Below, piece by piece: positions 20,460 to 28,824 of a stretch of 34,848 bases of DNA. The stretch is taken from the NCBI GenBank assembly GCA_900319075.1, contig ONMZ01000020.1, positions 1 through 34,848 of the forward strand. Direction: 5' to 3'. Made by a program: the position numbers and the translations under genes. Numbering within the stretch: the stretch's first letter is position 1; the number at the start of each line of letters is the position of its first letter. The DNA is from an uncultured Eubacteriales bacterium. Its GTDB lineage: Bacteria; Bacillota; Clostridia; Oscillospirales; Ruminococcaceae. The notes beneath the pieces were generated by a model. The model was not told the DNA's origin, did not search any database, and saw nothing but the letters and a program-made list of their open reading frames with translations.

Positions 20460-21590
20460 CTACATTTCCCATGCCGACAACAAAAGTCCCGGTATGACAA
20501 CTATGGCAAAAAACGCCCAGCTTATAAGTGTAAACACCTTGATGAACCTTTTTCCCTGTCCGGGGTATTCACGTACGTATATACGGTAATTTATCACCGA
20601 TGCAAGCGAACCGATAAGCGAACAAAGTCCTGCTGTGTCCGCCCCGTAAATAAGTCCTGCGTTGCTTTGTGAAAAAGGGTAAAGAACGATGGAGGCAGGA
20701 ACGTTTGAAATTATCTGGCTCAACCCGATAGCCCACCAGTATTCACGCCCTGCAACTGCTTTTCCCAGAAAATCTGCTATACCCTGATTAGCTGTGACCG
20801 AAGAGGAAAATATAAAGAAAAACAAAAATGTAAAAAGCAAAACATAATCCACTTTCAAAAACAGCCGTCTGTCCGCCGCTGCGATCACAGCCACAACTAT
20901 GATAACAGCCGCCCACCACAGCTGTGTCCTGCTTACAATAGTCAATATGACCAGCACAAAAAGTCCCAGGTACACCAGACGTTTACCCCCGGGCTGCAGG
21001 TCCAGCTGAGAATGGTCAAAGTCTATCTGTTCGTGAAGCCTTCGGCGGTAAAGCACCAGCACAAATATCACAAGCAGCACCGCAGATCCAGCGCACAAAG
21101 GAAGCATATGAAGTATAAATCTGTCCGCCTTTATCCCAAAGCGGCTGAATAAAAACAGATTTTGCGGACTGCCGAAGGGCATGAGCAGAGAGCCACGTAT
21201 CGCAGCTATATTCTCCATTGTTATAACCGGCAGGATATATTCCTCTTTGCCGCCGCCTCTGAAAGTGAAAATTGTCAGGGGAACAAAGATCATAAGTGAT
21301 ACGTCGTTTGTAACAAACATTGAGGAAAAGAATACTCCGAATATGTAAAACAGTGAAAGCTTCACCATGTTTTTTGTTTTCAGCGACAAACGCACCAGGG
21401 GGTAAAGTACGTTTTCCTGCTTGAATCCCTCAAGAACGCAAAGCATCATCAAAAGGGTACCCAGCGTGCGCCAGTCTATATCCCTGAGCAGACGAGGACT
21501 TGGCGGCGTAATAAATACAGCCGCTGCGGCTGCTGCGGCTGAAACTGTAAGCATAGGCTCCCGCCTGATCAGTTTCATGACCTTGTTCAC
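20460..21590 (-). CDS. IT-superfamily (ArsB/NhaD/SLC13-like) anion or ion permease
   Basis: 376 residues with about 10 hydrophobic helices. The start chosen is a GTG 6 nt after AAAGGGGGA; the frame opens slightly further upstream at 21608 without a site. Features of the ion-transporter superfamily include the SLLMPFGSPQN segment in the first half and the paired SQIISNVPASIVL in the second half, resembling the GN(P/V) hairpin motifs of SLC13/ArsB/NhaD carriers. It probably moves an organic anion, arsenite or Na+/H+, but no substrate can be named. It is a single-gene unit with its own promoter and terminator. Confidence 0.75.
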   Translation of the reverse strand: MNKVMKLIRREPMLTVSAAAAAAAVFITPPSPRLLRDIDWRTLGTLLMMLCVLEGFKQENVLYPLVRLSLKTKNMVKLSLFYIFGVFFSSMFVTNDVSLMIFVPLTIFTFRGGGKEEYILPVITMENIAAIRGSLLMPFGSPQNLFLFSRFGIKADRFILHMLPLCAGSAVLLVIFVLVLYRRRLHEQIDFDHSQLDLQPGGKRLVYLGLFVLVILTIVSRTQLWWAAVIIVVAVIAAADRRLFLKVDYVLLFTFLFFFIFSSSVTANQGIADFLGKAVAGREYWWAIGLSQIISNVPASIVLYPFSQSNAGLIYGADTAGLCSLIGSLASVINYRIYVREYPGQGKRFIKVFTLISWAFFAIVVIPGLLLSAWEM

Positions 21591-21637
21591 TGTTATCCCC
21601 CTTTCCATTGCGAGCGTTTAAAGTTTTTCTGCCATTG

Positions 21638-21666
21638 ATTATAGCATATCCAAAAGAAAATGTAAA
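21638..21666 (-). promoter_or_regulatory. Promoter of the permease gene
   Basis: TTTACA (21661-21666 on the minus strand), 17-bp spacer, TATAAT (21638-21643). The -35 has one mismatch to TTGACA. Confidence 0.65.
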
Positions 21667-21688
21667 TGATGTGAAAATGCAGTAAATA

Positions 21689-21722
21689 TGCCTCCACGGT
21701 CCACAACAAAACCGCAGAGGCA
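21689..21722 (-). terminator. Terminator behind the YidC-TagF gene
   Basis: Stem TGCCTC-CA-CGGT / ACCG-CA-GAGGCA around a 10-nt loop, about 50 nt past the stop codon. The following T-run on the minus strand is weak (ATATTTA). Confidence 0.5.
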
Positions 21723-21774
21723 AAGTTTATTCGCACCTTACAGACCACAGCAGCCTTCCAACTTTACACACTGC

Positions 21775-23802
21775 TCACTTAGAAAGTCTTTTGATAATAT
21801 ATCTCCCGCAGAGTTCGGCACTTCTGCCGATGTTATAAATATGCTCTTTGAAAGTGCTTTCTATCTGTTTGCTGTATTCACTGGTATGCTCAAGCATTTG
21901 TTTCACAGTTTCGCAGACGCTGTCCAGTTCATCAAGACCGACCACGGTGCCCAAAGACGTGCGGAGGGTTTTATTTACCGGCTCGATCCCGATCTTTTCA
22001 TATTCCTGATTCATTATCTTCATCGGAGTATCTATATACAAAACAGGACGCTTAGTTACAAATGCGTATTCCCAGGCTATATCCGACCAGTCTGTGATCA
22101 GAAGATCAGACTCCATAACAGGGTTTGTAACGGAGAAATCTGTCTGTATCTCTATATTGCTTATGCCCTCATATTTTTCCTTCAAAGCCTCAAACCTCTC
22201 CGGCTCATGCCTTACCTGCTGAGGGTGAGGACGCAGTATCACCTTGTAGCTGCACCTTGAAAGCTCGTCAATGAGTTTTTCAGCGCAAAGCTCTATAATG
22301 TTTTCCGGCTGCCATGAGGGCGCTATCATTATCTGAGGTGTTTCGTTCTTGCTGTGCTTGATGGATCCATAGTCATGTATCATGGAGTCTATAAGAGGGT
22401 ATCCTGTCTGTACTATCAGCTTTTCAGGTGTGCCGTAAAGCTTCTCAGAGGCTCGTATCCCCTCATACAGATCCGGAGTGGGACAGAAAATTGTGTCAAA
22501 CCAGTCAAAAGCTCCTTTTCTGTATGTGGAAAGACCTCCAATACCATGGAAAGTATAAACATACTCAATATCTTTCCTCACACGTGACCTTTTGATATGG
22601 TATTTTTCAAGGTCGGGCATTGTCATCACGCACATATCGCAGTCAAGTTTCATGAAAAGCGGAATAAGATATCTGTCTGATGCAACGTAGTAGCTTTGTA
22701 TCTGATCCCCGGGGGCATTAAGTATATCGTCCTTCGGGTCACTGGTCACATAGTGTATTACGATCTCAGAGTTTTTGCATACATATTCGATCATATCTTT
22801 GAAATATTTGTAAAAGCCCTTGGATTCGGAATAAAAGACCAGCTTCATATCCTTTTGCGAGAAAAAGCGCTTATAATCAGACTTTTCTTTTTTGTGGTAT
22901 TTTTTGTATTCCTCCTGCTTTATCTTCTTTTGCTCCCTTATCCGCAGCAGCCTGTCATAATCAACATATTTCTTCGGGGGTATGACCAGATTTGTCACGA
23001 CCATAAGAGGTATTGCGAAAAGATTACCGAATATCCAGTAAAGTCCAACTCCGCAGGGGACTATAAAAGCAAAATATGTGGAAAATGCCACCATGAACAC
23101 TGTGGTTATTATTTTGTTGAGCTTGTTCTGCGCCAGCTGAAGAACATTAAGCTTGTTCTGGGCAAAACATAAAAGCCATGCGCTCAGCCCTGCAAGCAGG
23201 GGTATCAGCAGCAGGATATAATCGCCCTTGAAAGAAGGCGTTTTGCCAAGATCTATTCCCAAAAATGTCATGTCAAATCCGGTTATACTGCTTATATCAC
23301 CGCTGTTGACGCCTGCCGGTGCGGATAATCCGGACTTTAACTTTTCGGCAATGGTTATCTGATATGTGCTCCCGGCATCGGTAACACCAAGGGTGTTGAC
23401 CAGCCAGCTGTTGAGTTTATCGACTGTTTCGCTGCCTATGGACAGCACATAGCTAAGTGGCTTGTATACAACTCCCACAAGTCCCAGCACAATTGGTATC
23501 TGAAGCAGCAATGGGATAATATCCAGAAACGGGTTATACTTATACTTTTTATAAAGAGCTACCTGTTCATCGGTATATTTATCCTTGTTATCTATATATT
23601 TGATCTTAAGCTCATCAAGCTTTGGCTGAAGCTTCACCATTTTGATGGAGTTTTTCTGTGTAAGAATGCTAAGCGGGAAAAGCAGGACCTTAGTAAGCAG
23701 AGTAAACAGAATTATTGCCATGCCATAGTTTCCTATGAGCCAATAGCATCCCCGCATCACATATCCAAGTATCCCCGTAAGAAAATCAATAACATACGAC
23801 AT
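21775..23802 (-). CDS. YidC/Oxa1 membrane insertase fused to a CDP-glycerol glycerophosphotransferase (TagB/TagF-like)
   Basis: 675 residues from the ATG with AAGGAAG upstream; the frame reaches 23835 without a better site. Residues 1-275 are a five-helix YidC2-type insertase: YGMAIILFTLLTK with Lys38 at the position of the conserved groove Arg, LFPLSILTQKNS, a KLxPKLDELKIKY coiled arm, and PCGVGLYWIFGN. A basic linker (276-318) leads to a glycosyltransferase-like CDP-glycerol:glycerophosphate transferase domain (319-670) with FHGIGG (H419), RPHP (524-527) and TDWSD (570-574), the motifs of TagB/TagF. The fused enzyme may build glycerol-phosphate polymers on a lipid presented by the insertase-like groove, or couple lipoprotein insertion to polymer addition (inference). 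It has its own promoter, and no other wall teichoic genes are near. Confidence 0.9.
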   Translation of the reverse strand: MSYVIDFLTGILGYVMRGCYWLIGNYGMAIILFTLLTKVLLFPLSILTQKNSIKMVKLQPKLDELKIKYIDNKDKYTDEQVALYKKYKYNPFLDIIPLLLQIPIVLGLVGVVYKPLSYVLSIGSETVDKLNSWLVNTLGVTDAGSTYQITIAEKLKSGLSAPAGVNSGDISSITGFDMTFLGIDLGKTPSFKGDYILLLIPLLAGLSAWLLCFAQNKLNVLQLAQNKLNKIITTVFMVAFSTYFAFIVPCGVGLYWIFGNLFAIPLMVVTNLVIPPKKYVDYDRLLRIREQKKIKQEEYKKYHKKEKSDYKRFFSQKDMKLVFYSESKGFYKYFKDMIEYVCKNSEIVIHYVTSDPKDDILNAPGDQIQSYYVASDRYLIPLFMKLDCDMCVMTMPDLEKYHIKRSRVRKDIEYVYTFHGIGGLSTYRKGAFDWFDTIFCPTPDLYEGIRASEKLYGTPEKLIVQTGYPLIDSMIHDYGSIKHSKNETPQIMIAPSWQPENIIELCAEKLIDELSRCSYKVILRPHPQQVRHEPERFEALKEKYEGISNIEIQTDFSVTNPVMESDLLITDWSDIAWEYAFVTKRPVLYIDTPMKIMNQEYEKIGIEPVNKTLRTSLGTVVGLDELDSVCETVKQMLEHTSEYSKQIESTFKEHIYNIGRSAELCGRYIIKRLSK

Positions 23803-23900
23803 TTCGTTCTTCCTTTTTGCCCCGTCTGCCTGCACGGATCACCGGAGCATTATGATTTTTTCCGACTGAATCAACAGCTAAAGAAAACATTTCCCATATG

Positions 23901-23929
23901 ATTATATCACGTCACAGGATAAAAATCAA
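23901..23929 (-). promoter_or_regulatory. Promoter of the YidC-TagF gene
   Basis: TTGATT (23924-23929 on the minus strand), 17-bp spacer, TATAAT (23901-23906). The leader is about 90 nt. The 23930-24060 stretch beyond it holds no gene; a short inverted repeat GCAGT / ACTGC is seen there. Confidence 0.75.
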
Positions 23930-24064
23930 CTCTTGCGCCAACAAACCTTCCAAAGAATGCGGCCATCATAAAGCAGTCATACTATATAACTAATACTGCT
24001 ATTTTGATAATACAAAGGGTGGAACTATTCGCAAAATAAATAGCAGCACATTCAAAATAGGTAT

Positions 24065-24093
24065 TTGTAATTAACTGGCGGCCGTGATATAAT
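24065..24093 (+). promoter_or_regulatory. Promoter P2 of the shared GTATTTGTAAT class (acetyltransferase-reductase operon)
   Basis: TTGTAA inside GTATTTGTAAT (24061-24071), 17-bp spacer, TATAAT (24088-24093). The block and spacing are the same as in P1 and P3. The leader is about 90 nt. Confidence 0.75.
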
Positions 24094-24187
24094 AAAGTCA
24101 CAAACAACACCGATAGTCCAAAGACCATTTTTCATATGCTCCGGTCGGTAATGGGCTGCAAACTATAAAAAAAGGAGAAAATCAAAA

Positions 24188-24757
24188 GTGACTAATGAAG
24201 AGTTTATAGATCGTATGAACTGCGGCTTGCCTGTTCAATGCGGCAGCGAAATACATCTGAAAATGCATGAACTGAGCCAGGAAGCTCTGCGTATCACTTC
24301 ACAGATCAACGGCAAATATAACCCGCCCGATGAGCTTGGCAGACTGATGCAGCAGCTTATCGGACAAAAGCTTGACGAAAAGTTCGGATTGTTTCCGCCC
24401 TTTTATACCGACTGCGGGAAAAATATCCATCTGGGAAAGGCTGTATTTATTAACGCAGGCTGTAAATTCCAGGATCAGGGAGGAATTTTTATCGGAGATA
24501 ACACCCTTATCGGTCACAATACCGTTATAGCTACTTTGAATCACGGTATGCTGCCTGATGAACGAGGAAACCTTATACCCTCTCCCGTTCACATCGGCAA
24601 AGGTGTCTGGATAGGATCTTCAAGCGTTATCCTTCCGGGAGTGACCATCGGTGACAATGCCGTTATCGGGGCAGGCTCTGTTGTAACAAAAGATATACCC
24701 GCAGACATGATCGCTGTGGGAAGCCCGGCAAGGGTAATAAAAAGTATTTACGATTAA
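24188..24757 (+). CDS. Sugar O-acetyltransferase (maltose/galactoside acetyltransferase, left-handed beta-helix)
   Basis: 189 residues, the usual length of Maa/LacA/NodL enzymes. An N-terminal helical cap is followed from about residue 70 by hexapeptide repeats (IFIGDNTLIGHNTVI, VWIGSSSVILPGVTIGDNAV, VIGAGSVVTKDIP). The catalytic His is in TLNHG, and the C-terminal GSPARVIK is typical. It transfers acetyl from acetyl-CoA to a sugar hydroxyl. The start is a GTG with AGGAGA 9 nt upstream. It is co-transcribed with the iron reductase 12 nt downstream. Enzymes of this group often travel with YqhD-type reductases, flavodoxins and cyclophilin-like proteins in stress-response loci, as seen here. Confidence 0.9.
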   Translation: MTNEEFIDRMNCGLPVQCGSEIHLKMHELSQEALRITSQINGKYNPPDELGRLMQQLIGQKLDEKFGLFPPFYTDCGKNIHLGKAVFINAGCKFQDQGGIFIGDNTLIGHNTVIATLNHGMLPDERGNLIPSPVHIGKGVWIGSSSVILPGVTIGDNAVIGAGSVVTKDIPADMIAVGSPARVIKSIYD

Positions 24758-24769
24758 GGAGGAATGGTC

Positions 24770-25936
24770 ATGCTTGGTAATTTTAGTTATCACAATCCAA
24801 CAAAGCTTTATTTCGGGGAGGAATCACTTGGTTTTCTGAAACAGGAGCTTGCAAACTATGGCAAAAACGTACTTGTTGTGTACGGAGGAGGCTCTATAAA
24901 GAAAAACGGTCTTTACCAGGAGATAATGGAGATCCTTAAAGGCTGCGGAAAGAACGTAGCAGAGGTTTCCGGCGTTATGCCAAACCCTACGGCAGATAAG
25001 CTCAGAGAGGGTGTAAGGATCGCCCGTGAAAACAATTCCGATTTTATTCTTGCCGTGGGCGGCGGCTCTGTCTGCGATTATTCAAAGGCTGTTTCTGTTT
25101 CCGTTAACTGTGATGACGATCCCTGGGATAAATACTATATCCGCTTTGAAGAGCCGCAGTGCGATATCATCCCTGTTGGCTGTGTGCTGACAATGGCAGG
25201 GACAGGTTCGGAAATGAACGGCGGCGCAGTTATCACAAATCATGAGCAGCACCTGAAGATCGGCCATGTTTTCGGTGATAACGTTATGCCCAGATTCTCT
25301 ATCCTTAACCCTAAATATACAATGACTCTGCCTGTATATCAGATGGTGGCAGGGATCTATGATATTATGAATCATATCTGCGAGCAGTATTTTTCCGGGC
25401 AAGACGACAACACCTCGGATTATATCAGCGAGGGACTTATGAAAGGCCTTATCCATGCAAGCCGTATCGCAGTTAAAGATCCGCAGGATTATGAAGCACG
25501 CTCCAATATAATGTGGACAGCGACCTGGGCGCTCAACACCCTTATTTCCAGAGGTAAGTCCACCGACTGGATGGTGCATATGCTGGGTCAGGCAGTAGGC
25601 GCATATACCGATGCTACCCACGGTATGACTCTGGCAGCTGTTTCCCTTCCCTACTACCGCTATATCATGCCATACGGTGTTAAAAAGTTTGCCAGATTTG
25701 CCACCCAGGTGTGGGATATCCCGTCACAGGGAAAAACCGATGAACAGCTTGCACAGCAGGGACTGGACGCAATGGAAAACTGGATGAAGGAACTTGGTCT
25801 GGTGATGAAGATATCCGAGCTTGGAGCTACCGAGGAAATGATCGAGGGAATTGCAGATGCAACCATTATCCTTAACGGCGGCTATAAGGTCCTTGACCGT
25901 GATGAGGTAGTCAAGATCCTGAAAGCAAGTATGTAG
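24770..25936 (+). CDS. Iron-containing alcohol dehydrogenase / aldehyde reductase (BdhA/YqhD type)
   Basis: 388 residues starting at the second ATG, which stands 7 nt from AAGGAGG; the first ATG (24764) abuts the site. The nucleotide-binding GGGSVCDYSKA region (near 95) and GTGSEMNG are clear. Metal ligands are in place: the Asp and His of YDIMNHICEQY (near 195-200), and the two His of DWMVHMLGQ and DATHGMTLA (near 265-285). Relatives of the YqhD/BdhA group use NADPH to reduce a broad range of aldehydes, including toxic short-chain ones. The pairing with the acetyltransferase and the promoter shared with the flavodoxin operon suggest a role in electrophile or aldehyde defence; scavenging aldehyde from the neighbouring NRPS pathway is conceivable but is inference. 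Confidence 0.9.
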   Translation: MLGNFSYHNPTKLYFGEESLGFLKQELANYGKNVLVVYGGGSIKKNGLYQEIMEILKGCGKNVAEVSGVMPNPTADKLREGVRIARENNSDFILAVGGGSVCDYSKAVSVSVNCDDDPWDKYYIRFEEPQCDIIPVGCVLTMAGTGSEMNGGAVITNHEQHLKIGHVFGDNVMPRFSILNPKYTMTLPVYQMVAGIYDIMNHICEQYFSGQDDNTSDYISEGLMKGLIHASRIAVKDPQDYEARSNIMWTATWALNTLISRGKSTDWMVHMLGQAVGAYTDATHGMTLAAVSLPYYRYIMPYGVKKFARFATQVWDIPSQGKTDEQLAQQGLDAMENWMKELGLVMKISELGATEEMIEGIADATIILNGGYKVLDRDEVVKILKASM

Positions 25937-26012
25937 AATATAAAGGCCATGTAACGGCTGTGCCGTGATCTGATATTACCAAATCAAATAAATGCGTATT
26001 TGATATAAGTAT

Positions 26013-26041
26013 TTGTAATATAGAAAGATATGTTGTATAAT
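26013..26041 (+). promoter_or_regulatory. Promoter P3 of the shared GTATTTGTAAT class (lipoprotein-flavodoxin operon)
   Basis: TTGTAA inside GTATTTGTAAT (26009-26019), 17-bp spacer, TATAAT (26036-26041). A further copy GTATTTGATAT starts 13 bp upstream (25996), so the block forms a direct repeat here. Confidence 0.75.
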
Positions 26042-26148
26042 AATATCAGACACAGGGTAAGGCAAATAAAAGTATATCATAAATCGGTCGATTTGCCTTT
26101 ATCGCTGATGCACAGAAGTTTATGTTTATAAAAACAAGGAGGGTCAAT

Positions 26149-26697
26149 ATGAAAAGGATCAAACTGCTGAGCGTGTTTTTGATAAGTGCCGCAATGCTCC
26201 TTGCCGGCTGTGGTTCGTCAAGCTCATCATCAGACGTGAGCAGCTCTTCGGCTGCAAGCGGACATTCGGTAGCAAAGGATGGTGCAGATATGCAGACAAA
26301 TGATAAAACCATGCCCACAAGAAAACCGATGGAGGGCGGCACAAAAATAAATATGTACTTTGGGGACAAGGTAATTCCCGGAGTGCTCAACGATTCCGAG
26401 ACAGCAAAGGCTCTTATTGCCAAGCTCCCGTATACCCAGAAGGTGCACAGATACTCTCACGACTTCTGCGGAGTTACCCAGGAGCTGCCATACAATAAAA
26501 GCGAGGAACACTACGGCTGGCTCAACGGAGATATTGATTATGCCACAGATGCGCCTTACTTTACAATTTTGTTTGAGGACGAAGACCTATCCGAGAAATA
26601 CGGGAACCAGGTTAATATCGGAGTTATCACCTGTCCTTTGAAAGAAATAAGCAGCCTTGAAGGCGACTATGAAGTAAGGATCGAACTTGCTGAGTAA
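26149..26697 (+). CDS. Lipoprotein with cyclophilin-like fold
   Basis: 182 residues from the ATG 6-7 nt after AAGGAGGG; an upstream ATG at 26122 has no site. The signal peptide ends in the lipobox LLAGC, so it is anchored on the outer face of the membrane, followed by a Ser-rich linker. Residues from about 65 resemble the small bacterial cyclophilin-like domain: INMYFGDKVIPGVLNDSETA near its start, YTQKVHRYSHDFCG in the middle, and the ending GDYEVRIELAE. These domains are commonly found beside flavodoxins and YqhD-type reductases; their activity is not established. Stop to next ATG is 15 nt, so it forms an operon with the flavodoxin. Confidence 0.75.
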   Translation: MKRIKLLSVFLISAAMLLAGCGSSSSSSDVSSSSAASGHSVAKDGADMQTNDKTMPTRKPMEGGTKINMYFGDKVIPGVLNDSETAKALIAKLPYTQKVHRYSHDFCGVTQELPYNKSEEHYGWLNGDIDYATDAPYFTILFEDEDLSEKYGNQVNIGVITCPLKEISSLEGDYEVRIELAE

Positions 26698-26712
26698 AAA
26701 AGGAGCTTAATA

Positions 26713-27375
26713 ATGAAAGCAATAAAAAAGGAAGTATTCACAATTGTTACAATAAGCGCATTGCTTCTGGCATCATGCGGTGACTCATCAGGATCTGATG
26801 AAAGCGTCAAGACGGTGCCTGTGAAAAAATCTGCGGCGGTATATTTCAGCAGAGTTGGAAATACCGAATTTGCCGATGATATCGACGCAATTACAAGCGC
26901 AAGCCTTAACCGTGCTGACGGGGAGCTGAAAGGCAATGCCCAGATGATAGCACAGTGGGCAGCCGAGGAAGCTGATTGCAAATCTTTTGAGATCGTTACA
27001 GACAAAAGCTATCCGGCAGATTATGACGAAACCGTGGATCTGGCAAAGGACGAAAAAAGCTCAAAGGAAAGACCTTCGCTGAAAGGCAGCTTTGATGATC
27101 TGAGCGACTGTGATACTATCTGGCTGGTTTTCCCAAACTGGTGGACGGATCTTCCTATGCCTGTTTATTCATTCTTTGATAAATACGACCTTTCGGGTAA
27201 AAACATATACGTTTTTGTCACCCATGAAGGCAGCGGTTTTTCATCGACTATAAAAACTATAAAAGAACTTGAACCAAAGGCAAATGTAGTCCAAGCGCTT
27301 TCCATAAGGGGCGGCTCTGTTAAAGACAGCGAGAAGAACGTCAAAGATTATGTGAAAAAGCAGCTTGAAGGATAA
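26713..27375 (+). CDS. Flavodoxin-family lipoprotein
   Basis: 220 residues. The signal peptide carries the lipobox LLASC. Then comes a flavodoxin fold: AAVYFSRVGNTEF where flavodoxins bind FMN phosphate (the usual T/S-x-T-G-N-T loop is altered), a WLVFPNWWTDLPMPV segment typical of the NAD(P)H-oxidoreductase-like flavodoxin group, and FVTHEGSGFSSTI near the third flavin loop. It probably carries out or relays FMN-dependent reductions on the cell surface. GGAG precedes the ATG by 8 nt. It is co-transcribed with the cyclophilin-like lipoprotein from promoter P3; no clear terminator is seen in 27376-27469. Confidence 0.85.
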   Translation: MKAIKKEVFTIVTISALLLASCGDSSGSDESVKTVPVKKSAAVYFSRVGNTEFADDIDAITSASLNRADGELKGNAQMIAQWAAEEADCKSFEIVTDKSYPADYDETVDLAKDEKSSKERPSLKGSFDDLSDCDTIWLVFPNWWTDLPMPVYSFFDKYDLSGKNIYVFVTHEGSGFSSTIKTIKELEPKANVVQALSIRGGSVKDSEKNVKDYVKKQLEG

Positions 27376-27469
27376 AAAAAGCGGCATTCCTGTCCTTAAA
27401 CGTAACCTTTTCAGCCAGTACATCAGTTTGTCCTGCCTCAAAGGGGCAAATATCCCCTCGGTGAGCGAC

Positions 27470-27498
27470 TTGAAAAAGCTCTGTATGTGTGATATACT
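27470..27498 (+). promoter_or_regulatory. Promoter of the Pr6Pr-like gene pair
   Basis: TTGAAA (27470-27475), 17-bp spacer, TATACT (27493-27498). It lacks the GTATTTGTAAT block of P1-P3. Confidence 0.7.
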
Positions 27499-27565
27499 AC
27501 ACTAAAGCGGCGCTGAAAAATAGCCATGCGGTAATGACTGTACTTTGCTCAGAGGAAGTGATCTG

Positions 27566-28237
27566 ATGGAAGGACAAGAAAAAACTATAAAAAGAGATAA
27601 GCGCAGGGTGATCGTTAAGATACTTAATATTCTTATAGTTGCATTTGCCCTTATCGGTACTGCGATCATGGTAAGTCATCACGGCAGCGGAACGGGGCTG
27701 TCCTCATCGGGCGTTGAAAACCTCAAATTCTTTACCGTGCTTTCAAACGAGTTTTGCGGGATAGTTGCTTCCATGTGGCTTATATTTGATATATTCGGCA
27801 AAAAACTCCCGGTGATCTTTAAACTTATGGCAGCCTCATCTGTTGGGCTGACCTTTCTGATCGTTGCAGCCTTTCTTGCACCCATGTACCCGGATCTCAA
27901 TCTTTACGAGAACTCAAATCTCTGGTTTCATCTTATCCTGCCCCTTACCGCAGTGCTTGAGTTTCTGCTTATGAAAACACAGGAAAAAATACCCTTTAGA
28001 TATGCCGTCATCTCAGCGCTTCCGCCCCTTGTTTATGGTATAGGCTATTTAGCAAATATCCTTATAAACGGCAAAGGGGTCTTCCCCGACACAAACGACT
28101 GGTACGGCTTTCTGAATTGGGGCTATCCGGTTGGTATGATCATTTTTGCTGTTATCGTGCTTATGCAGTTTGGCATGGCGGTGCTTATGAGAGCTTTGAA
28201 CAACAAGCTCAACAAACACGGGAAGCGAGAGGTCTGA
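27566..28237 (+). CDS. Six-helix integral membrane protein, Pr6Pr-like
   Basis: 223 residues from the ATG with AGAGGAAG upstream; the frame opens at a TTG at 27545. Six hydrophobic helices are seen. The segment LKFFTVLSN, the LNLYENSNLWFHLILPLTA region and the NWGYPVG near the end resemble the Pr6Pr family of bacterial membrane proteins related to FAR-17a/AIG1-type proteins. The function is unknown; a lipid or ester hydrolase activity is known only for distant eukaryotic relatives. The next gene starts 2 nt after the stop, so the two are coupled. Confidence 0.65.
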   Translation: MEGQEKTIKRDKRRVIVKILNILIVAFALIGTAIMVSHHGSGTGLSSSGVENLKFFTVLSNEFCGIVASMWLIFDIFGKKLPVIFKLMAASSVGLTFLIVAAFLAPMYPDLNLYENSNLWFHLILPLTAVLEFLLMKTQEKIPFRYAVISALPPLVYGIGYLANILINGKGVFPDTNDWYGFLNWGYPVGMIIFAVIVLMQFGMAVLMRALNNKLNKHGKREV

Positions 28238-28238
28238 T

Positions 28239-28538
28239 ATGACTTTTGAAAACGACAACAGGGCAAATTGGAGCCGGAGTCACCAAAGACTCATATCCTC
28301 TCTGGCTGCTCTTGGCTATCCAAAAGAGCTTGGGGATATCATAGCCGAGCATATTGGCAGTCCCAAAGGCATAGAGCGAATGATAGCTTATCTTGACTAT
28401 GTAAAGCCGGACAAGGTGGAGCTGATCGTTGACGAGATGCTGGCGATCAAAAGCGAGATCGACAGATGGCGTGAAAAGAAAGAGTCTGAAACAGCCAACA
28501 GCGAATATAATATGCTGCTGAACAACGGACTAAATTAA
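28239..28538 (+). CDS. Small helical protein of unknown function
   Basis: 99 residues, charged and mostly helical by composition, with no signal or membrane segment. It starts NRANWSRSHQRLISSLAALG, has a middle ALGYPKELGDIIAEHIGSPK suggestive of a small helical bundle, and ends in a coiled stretch (LAIKSEIDRWREKKES). Its ATG overlaps the end region of the Pr6Pr-like gene with a GAGAGG site, so they form an operon. The family is not recognised. The 28539-28672 stretch after it holds no gene. Confidence 0.65.
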   Translation: MTFENDNRANWSRSHQRLISSLAALGYPKELGDIIAEHIGSPKGIERMIAYLDYVKPDKVELIVDEMLAIKSEIDRWREKKESETANSEYNMLLNNGLN

Positions 28539-28672
28539 ATAACAGCGGCGATAACCAGTTAACGCCCTGTCGGAATAAGGTAGGTACCAATATAGAAGAT
28601 TTATAAAACGTTTTGCGGAACATCATTTATTGTGAAGGACTGTTTCCTAACTGCATTTCTTGACCATAACTA

Positions 28673-28712
28673 TTTTTACCCCCCGATGGTTTTATCCATC
28701 GGGGGGTAAAAA
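28673..28712. terminator. Perfect 17-bp hairpin, bidirectional terminator
   Basis: TTTTTACCCCCCGATGG (28673-28689) pairs perfectly with 28696-28712 around a 6-nt loop (TTTTAT), with A/T tails on both sides, so it can end transcripts from either strand. An outer inverted repeat TTTCCTAA (about 28643-28650) / TTAGGAAA (about 28726-28733) surrounds it. Confidence 0.85.
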
Positions 28713-28824
28713 TCATTAAGAGTTTTAGGAAAGTTTATAATACTTCTATATGAGTACCATACTTAACTCCGGCGGGGCGTTGTTTTTGTTTTGTATCCTC
28801 AGCTTATCGGGCTTTTACAATATA

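Noticed and set aside
25082-25621. 179-codon minus-strand frame
   Set aside because: Antisense shadow of the iron-dependent reductase gene.
27376-27469. Minus-strand frames such as FEAGQTDVLAEKVTF between flavodoxin and the Pr6Pr-like gene
   Set aside because: Protein-like for about 25 codons but no start, no ribosome site and no recognisable family; too short to call a remnant.
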